Assembly (NCBI RefSeq): GCF_000236705.1
Contig: NC_016599.1
Coordinates: 186,001 to 250,000, forward strand
Reading direction: 5' to 3'
Origin: Owenweeksia hongkongensis DSM 17368
GTDB lineage: Bacteria; Bacteroidota; Bacteroidia; Flavobacteriales; Schleiferiaceae
Length of the DNA stretch: 64,000 bases
Positions 59,505-64,000 of this stretch are shown piece by piece (the first letter of the stretch is position 1; each line of letters starts with the position of its first letter). Below the pieces are notes generated by a model. The model saw only the letters and a program-made list of their open reading frames with translations. It was not told where the DNA came from and searched no databases. Position numbers and translations under genes: made by a program.

Positions 59505-60931
59505 TGTCTCTTGATTTTCCCGCTATCGGTCATTTCTATTTGCTCGACTTTCTTCACTCTTTGTGGTATTTTAAAAGAGGATAGGTTTTTCCTGCAAAAG
59601 GAAATCAAGTCTTCCTGGTCAATATCCTGGCCTTCTTTCAGAATAACTTCGGCTTGCACAATTTGCCCCATTATAGGGTGCGGTACTCCTGAAATTCTGG
59701 ACATTTTAACTTGAGGAAGCGTATTTATCAGGCTTTCTACTTCTTCAGGAAATACTTTGTTTCCAGAAATATTGATGACAGAACTCTTGCGTCCTTTGAT
59801 AAAGATTCTCCCTTGCCTGTCTTTGATGGCCATATCGGCAGTTTTGAAAAAACCATTTTGCACAACCTCGCTCCTCATGAGGGGAGGATTAAGATAGGCG
59901 TCAAACATTCCGAGGCCTTTAATGGCCAAAAGACCTTCAGTGTTTTCAGGAAGTTCTACACAGTTTTCATCCAATATAACCGTAGAATAGCCTTCGACCT
60001 CAGTTCCAACACTTTCAGGCATATCAATGCTATGATCCTTATTTATAATAGGTAAGCCAATTTCTATAATGCCGTAAGCTTGTGTTACAGGAATATCAAA
60101 GCGATGGTAAAAAGACTCACAAACATCTTTAGCAATTGAAGTGCTTGTGGAAATTACGCGCTTCATGCTCTCAATTTTAGCTTCTGATTTATCAGCAGCG
60201 AGCATGCGGAGATGCATAGGGGATGCGTAAAGCAAAGTTCCTTTGCGTCTATTAATGCAATCGATAACTGTAGGTGCCATAAAATTATCAGCAATCACAA
60301 TAGCTGAACCAGTATAAACGTAAAGAGCAATGCTGGCAATAAAATGATAGGCCATTGGTAAAACCCAAATTACCACATCTTCTTCTGTAAGCTCTAGAGC
60401 TCGCTGTGCACCTTTTATTCGTTCAAGAGCGGATGAGTGTGAAATAACCACACCCTTTGCTTTTCCTGTAGTTCCAGAGGTAAACCTTATAAATGCGGCA
60501 TGATCAACATGAGGAGCAATATTTTCTCTGTCTTTATTTTCAGTAAATGAAAACCTAAAACCTTTACTGCTGTCAATTGGTTGGTATTCTGCGGTGCCTC
60601 TGGTCACACTGTTGTCATCAATAATTGCGTGGAGCCCGGATTCAGAAATAGCCTCATTTAGCTCGTTTTCTCTGAGTTGATGTGAAAGAGGCATTACGGT
60701 AGCACCTGTTCCAATGCCTGCAAAAAGACCAATGATGAACTCTCGGCTATTACGGGCTAGTACGCCCAAGCCTTTACCTTTACAAATACCTTTTGAAGTG
60801 AGTTCATCTCGCAAAGCATCACTCTGCTGCTGTAATTCGGTAAAGGTTAATGAGCCTTTACAATCATAAATAGCAACTTTGTTTGGCCACTTTTGGGCAG
60901 CGTTGGCTAAGATTTGATACACATCTGGCAT
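59501..60931 (-). CDS. Adenylate-forming acyl/aryl/aminoacyl ligase (AMP-binding)
   Basis: The 476-residue protein is a free-standing member of the ANL superfamily. Core motifs are FTSGTTGKAKG (150-160), QAYGIIE (284-290), FFKTADMA (361-368), GRKSSVINISGNKVFPEEVE and the late catalytic Lys in DSGKIKRH (Lys472). It activates a carboxylate as its adenylate and loads it on a thiol: CoA, or here possibly the carrier protein of the same operon. The substrate code cannot be read with certainty. It starts at TAATG with the FAD oxidoreductase gene and is the last gene of the operon. Confidence 0.9.
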   Translation of the reverse strand: MPDVYQILANAAQKWPNKVAIYDCKGSLTFTELQQQSDALRDELTSKGICKGKGLGVLARNSREFIIGLFAGIGTGATVMPLSHQLRENELNEAISESGLHAIIDDNSVTRGTAEYQPIDSSKGFRFSFTENKDRENIAPHVDHAAFIRFTSGTTGKAKGVVISHSSALERIKGAQRALELTEEDVVIWVLPMAYHFIASIALYVYTGSAIVIADNFMAPTVIDCINRRKGTLLYASPMHLRMLAADKSEAKIESMKRVISTSTSIAKDVCESFYHRFDIPVTQAYGIIEIGLPIINKDHSIDMPESVGTEVEGYSTVILDENCVELPENTEGLLAIKGLGMFDAYLNPPLMRSEVVQNGFFKTADMAIKDRQGRIFIKGRKSSVINISGNKVFPEEVESLINTLPQVKMSRISGVPHPIMGQIVQAEVILKEGQDIDQEDLISFCRKNLSSFKIPQRVKKVEQIEMTDSGKIKRH

Positions 60932-62190
60932 TATCGATCTACTTGTTCTTTTCGTATAAGTTTTATAATTTCTAACGGATTATATCCTTGAGTTTGTAAA
61001 CCAGCCGCTGTGCCAGCCGCATATCCTGTACTTAGGCAAATTCCTATTACACGGGCGCTCGCAATAGCATTGTTGGTGGCCGAAATTATTCGGCCCGCAA
61101 AGTATAAATTTCCGATTGTTTTAGATTCTAAAGCTCGGAGTGGAATTTCATAGTGTTCATCATGAGGAAAAAACTCTAATTGAGCATTTTTTCCAGATTC
61201 CCAAAGCTCTATCGGCCAGGCTCCCTTAGCAATTCCATCTTCAAATTTTGCACAGTTGAGAACATCTTCTTTTTGTAGAATGTATTTGCCTTCAGAAAGG
61301 GCTCCGGTGCGCGTTCCGGCTTCAGAAGCTACAAAACCTATATGAGCGTTTGCAAAGTTGCTCACTCTCTTAATGAGTTGATCGGCTACACTAGCAGCTG
61401 CTTTTCTTGCAAATCGTTCTATTTCACTTTTGTTTTCAGCTGTATCATTTACGATGGTAGGCAGAGCCAGTTTAATCATAAGATGAGTATCACGAATAGA
61501 ACCTGGAACAATCGATACCTTGTCTAAATCGGCAGGAAGCTCCTTATCAGTAATTGCCTTGCTGATCGCTCTAAGAATAGCTAAAGAGAGTTTTACTGGT
61601 TCAGAAGGAACTACATTTTCTAATGAGAAAACCACAGCTGAGGCTTGATATTCATCTTGTTTTAAAGTAGGAATTCCTGCAATTTTCGACACGGTAGATT
61701 CTCCAGTGCAGTCTATGACAAACTTTGGCCGAACTATTTTTTTCTCTTTAAAATTGATGAATTCAACGGTGGTAATTTTATTATTAACAATGGAAATATC
61801 ACTAATAGTAGCGTGGAGAAAGCATTGAGTATTTTTGGCTTCCGCCAAGAAATCATCTGCTATTAATGATAATGAAAGTGGATTATATGGTAAAAAATGA
61901 AGCTCATGCTGGTAATGTGCAATAGGCTCCGTTTTACTTGCTTTTTTTAGGATTTCACAAAATTCTTTAGCAAAACCATTGGTAACATATTTTGAAGTTT
62001 TGTTAGTACTTCTGTAGTATGCACCGCAAATAGTACCCACCACTGATTGTGTGGCTTTTCCGCCAAGTTGAGATGACTTTTCAATCAGTATTACTTTGGC
62101 ACCATTTCTAGACGCGCCAATGGCTGCGGCAATTCCGGCAGAACCACCACCCACAATCAATACATCTACATCTTCTACATTATTAGTCAT
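60931..62190 (-). CDS. FAD-dependent oxidoreductase
   Basis: The 419-residue protein starts at the ATG at 62190 (MTNNVEDVDVLIVGGGSAG). The dinucleotide-binding GGGSAG is followed by LIEKSSQLGGKATQSVVGT and, later, the FAD-domain block DCTGESTVSKIAGIP. It resembles the FAD_oxidored (PF12831-type) group of succinate-dehydrogenase-like flavoproteins. The reaction is unknown; oxidation or desaturation of a carrier-bound substrate is plausible in this operon. It overlaps the condensation gene by eight bases and joins the ligase gene at TAATG. Confidence 0.85.
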   Translation of the reverse strand: MTNNVEDVDVLIVGGGSAGIAAAIGASRNGAKVILIEKSSQLGGKATQSVVGTICGAYYRSTNKTSKYVTNGFAKEFCEILKKASKTEPIAHYQHELHFLPYNPLSLSLIADDFLAEAKNTQCFLHATISDISIVNNKITTVEFINFKEKKIVRPKFVIDCTGESTVSKIAGIPTLKQDEYQASAVVFSLENVVPSEPVKLSLAILRAISKAITDKELPADLDKVSIVPGSIRDTHLMIKLALPTIVNDTAENKSEIERFARKAAASVADQLIKRVSNFANAHIGFVASEAGTRTGALSEGKYILQKEDVLNCAKFEDGIAKGAWPIELWESGKNAQLEFFPHDEHYEIPLRALESKTIGNLYFAGRIISATNNAIASARVIGICLSTGYAAGTAAGLQTQGYNPLEIIKLIRKEQVDR

Positions 62191-63445
62191 TGGGTGCCAA
62201 AAGTTCTTTTTGCATTTCTTCCAAAATACACTTGATTTCCACCTTAGCAAAGCAGCTTTCGCTGAACTGTATAACGAATTTTAAATTGCCACCAAAGGTC
62301 ATCATTTGAAATGAAATTCCTGGAGGACTTGTGTTTGGCGGTAAAACGGTTGCATCGGTTATATGACAATCCAAAAGACCAGAAAGGTTGTTTGGTGATG
62401 GTGATTTACTATAAAGAAATCCAGCAAGGCTTTCGTCATTTGGCCCTTTCACAAGTTTGTAATACCAGGCTGTAGGTAATAATCTGAGCAGGTTTATCAT
62501 ACTCGCATAGTTGTGCGGCATTTGAGTTTTTACCTGATTGAAAAACTGCTCGTTGAGGTCTTTAATAAGCGCAGCTTTATCATTTCTCAAATTGGCTTTT
62601 ATTCTGAAAAATAAAAGGGTATGCTGGTTTGAAAGGATGGGACCTTTGGCTCCGGCTTTGCGTAATTCCATTGGAACTGGGACGAAGATGTCTTCAAGTT
62701 TTTCGACACGTTGTTCCAATGTTTTGAAATAGGCCAAGGCAATTATTCCTAAGAAATACGGAGTGTCGATTCCGCCTCGACTGTACTTTATTACCTGTTC
62801 CTTTATCTCTGCTGTTTGTTTGGCATTAAATTTTAACTCAACAAAATCAACTTTTTGAATTGTATTTAACTCTTTAATTTTTTGAAGTGAACCTTTCGAA
62901 ATATCTTTCAAAAAGTCTTTGGTTTTCATAAGCTTGCTCCACTGCTGGCGAAGACCTTCTTTTGCTGGAGTGACTAAAAAATTGCGCTCAGCATTTTCAA
63001 TAGTATGAGATAGGGAATGTAAAAGTGTATTGGCTCCAAAGCCATCCATTAATATGTGATGCCAGGAAAAAACTAGAGTGCTGCAGGTGGGATGGTGTAT
63101 TAAATCAAAGCGATAAAGGTTATCGTCTTTTAGTTCGATTTGTTTATTTAAAACCTCAGTTGGAATTTCATCTGAGTTTGATTTACGGGTTTTAATTATT
63201 GTAGAAATACGCTCATTTGTCAATTCCCACTTAGGTATTTTAAACTTTGGAAAGCTTAATCGAGTTTGCTCTAAAAGCTCAAAATACTGTGATTGCTGAA
63301 TTGCCGCTTGCAGGGCTTCAAGAGCTAAATGCTTATCCAGCTTCATGATAAATCGACAATCGTAGCTTGTGCTTCCTTGCTTTTTCATGTGCTGTAATAG
63401 CACCAGAAAAAAATAGTCAGTTCCACTAATTTTTACCGATTTCAA
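62183..63445 (-). CDS. Condensation-domain-like acyltransferase
   Basis: The 420-residue soluble protein carries the catalytic motif SWHHILMDGFG (HHILMDG at 129-135), which matches the HHxxxDG of NRPS condensation domains, PapA-type and WS/DGAT acyltransferases. The N-terminal half opens with DYFFLVLLQHM and the C-terminal half with GPILSNQHTLLFFRI, consistent with the two-lobed fold. It would join an acyl group on a carrier protein to an amine or alcohol. It is free-standing, not part of a modular synthetase. It starts four bases after the carrier-protein stop. Confidence 0.85.
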   Translation of the reverse strand: MKSVKISGTDYFFLVLLQHMKKQGSTSYDCRFIMKLDKHLALEALQAAIQQSQYFELLEQTRLSFPKFKIPKWELTNERISTIIKTRKSNSDEIPTEVLNKQIELKDDNLYRFDLIHHPTCSTLVFSWHHILMDGFGANTLLHSLSHTIENAERNFLVTPAKEGLRQQWSKLMKTKDFLKDISKGSLQKIKELNTIQKVDFVELKFNAKQTAEIKEQVIKYSRGGIDTPYFLGIIALAYFKTLEQRVEKLEDIFVPVPMELRKAGAKGPILSNQHTLLFFRIKANLRNDKAALIKDLNEQFFNQVKTQMPHNYASMINLLRLLPTAWYYKLVKGPNDESLAGFLYSKSPSPNNLSGLLDCHITDATVLPPNTSPPGISFQMMTFGGNLKFVIQFSESCFAKVEIKCILEEMQKELLAPND

Positions 63446-63449
63446 AATA

Positions 63450-63695
63450 TTAGTCGTGGGTTAATACCGCTTCTGAAAGCACTTCTACAGAAATAAATAT
63501 CTTAGGGTTTAGTTCATCATCAGAAAAGCTAACTCCGAATTTTCTTTCTATAAAGAGGATGATTTCCACCATGGCCATTGAGTCAATTCCGGCAACATTA
63601 TGTAAGTCGGTTTTGGAAGTTAGCTCCAAGCTTGCATCAACAAGATTCTCCTGAATAAATTTTAAAAGCTCTTCCGAGACTTCGGCTGGGGACAT
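63450..63695 (-). CDS. Acyl/peptidyl carrier protein
   Basis: The 81-residue protein starts at the ATG at 63695 (MSPAEVSEELLKF). The four-helix carrier fold is shown by the phosphopantetheine site GIDSMAMVE (Ser39), with FIERKFGVSFSDDEL after it. The longer frame begins with TTG inside the promoter and is rejected. It is the first gene of the operon, and the likely tether for the substrate handled by the three downstream enzymes. It is not the housekeeping ACP by context, as no fatty-acid synthesis gene is near. Confidence 0.9.
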   Translation of the reverse strand: MSPAEVSEELLKFIQENLVDASLELTSKTDLHNVAGIDSMAMVEIILFIERKFGVSFSDDELNPKIFISVEVLSEAVLTHD

Positions 63696-63713
63696 AGAAA
63701 ACTGGATTTGCGG

Positions 63714-63721
63714 CAAAAGTA
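63714..63721 (-). promoter_or_regulatory. -7 promoter box of the carrier-protein operon
   Basis: The minus strand reads TACTTTTG, an exact TAnnTTTG, 18 bases before the ATG at 63695. It supports transcription of the four-gene operon from its own promoter. The rest of 63722-63882 shows no gene. Confidence 0.65.
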
Positions 63722-63882
63722 ACAGTAATAATTAGATTTTGTAAGACCAAGTACTAACGCAAAACACCTGTTAACATATCAATATTTTTCCAAAGGCTTA
63801 AGGTAATTCGACTAGCTATTTTGGGATAGTTAATTCAGTGAGATGTAAGTTGCTTATATAGAAATTTAAAAGCAAACCTTTA

Positions 63883-64000
63883 CTAGCTACGTCTCAGTTT
63901 TACAATAATAATAGTCATGGTGATGGTCAATATAAAGAAGCTGAAAAGGCTTATAACATAAGGCCAAATTAATGGAAAACCTTGCCCACGGAGGAAGATG
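63883..64000 (-). CDS. ABC-2-type transporter permease, C-terminal end (partial)
   Basis: The last 39 codons are visible, ending at the TAG at 63883. The peptide FLRGQGFPLIWPYVISLFSF followed by a hydrophobic run and VKLRRS is typical of the final membrane helix of ABC-2 exporter permeases. It is on the same strand as, and upstream of, the carrier-protein operon, 187 bases from its ATG. An export role for the operon product is possible but unproved. Confidence 0.65.
   Translation of the reverse strand, partial: IFLRGQGFPLIWPYVISLFSFFILTITMTIIIVKLRRS

Noticed and set aside
1-64000. Search for tRNA, rRNA, CRISPR arrays, integrases, insertion sequences and riboswitches
   Set aside because: Nothing convincing was seen by eye on either strand; a covariance-model scan could still find small RNAs.

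Overview
The window is a chromosomal segment of a Bacteroidota bacterium, most likely a marine Flavobacteriales member of the Cryomorphaceae/Owenweeksia type (the family guess rests on my memory of gene content, with no search run). Supporting signs are several secreted proteins ending in type IX secretion (T9SS) sorting domains, a gliding-motility-type C-terminal domain, a Rho factor with a long Asn/Arg-rich insertion, TAnnTTTG promoter boxes, near absence of Shine-Dalgarno sequences, and Bacteroidota-specific families (DUF4293, DUF5995, DUF4112, DUF2007). No rRNA, tRNA, CRISPR array, integrase or transposase gene was found.

Layout. 0-10 kb: a sterol-desaturase-like gene cut by the left edge, a quinone oxidoreductase, a secreted SGNH hydrolase, an acyl-ACP desaturase with PlsC, two tandem paralogous T9SS proteins, DUF5995 and an orphan membrane sensor. 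10-15.4 kb: rho and DUF4293, a lipid-binding-like protein, NhaC and Maf. 15.4-17.8 kb: an accessory patch with a YefM-YoeB toxin-antitoxin pair, an unknown P-loop ATPase and four REP-like hairpins, lying between maf and a DUF2520-phosphatase-UbiA operon (18-20.2 kb). 20-26.5 kb: a PKD/gliding-type surface protein, YdeI-like, metallo-beta-lactamase-fold and DUF2007 proteins, an amino-acid permease and a non-coding repeat patch. 26.5-31 kb: cytochrome c maturation genes ccmB-C-D-E-F. 31-35.8 kb: a lipoprotein glutathione peroxidase, DUF4112, DUF2059, mtaB, an inositol monophosphatase and an alpha/beta hydrolase. 35.8-45.4 kb: two outer-membrane paralogs, an envelope operon (amidase, MCE protein, HdrC-like and HdrB-like Fe-S proteins, lipoprotein, conserved small protein) and the divergent lptD-like gene. 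45.4-59.5 kb: a trpG/pabA glutaminase, a second YefM-YoeB pair, RidA, a PAS histidine kinase, DUF457, dihydrolipoyl dehydrogenase, a triple OmpA-like protein, a membrane-anchored patatin, a fasciclin lipoprotein and an ABC ATPase. 59.5-64 kb: a compact minus-strand operon of free-standing carrier protein, condensation-type enzyme, FAD oxidoreductase and adenylating enzyme, with the end of an ABC-2 permease gene upstream.

The operon at 59.5-63.7 kb is the best candidate for an undescribed system: it has the parts of a split, carrier-protein-dependent (NRPS-like) pathway whose product cannot be predicted from sequence. Other points of interest are the REP-like hairpin family, two YefM-YoeB modules that share the 12-bp TGTACA operator geometry, a T9SS gene whose last codons are frameshifted, and convergent genes whose stop codons interlock.
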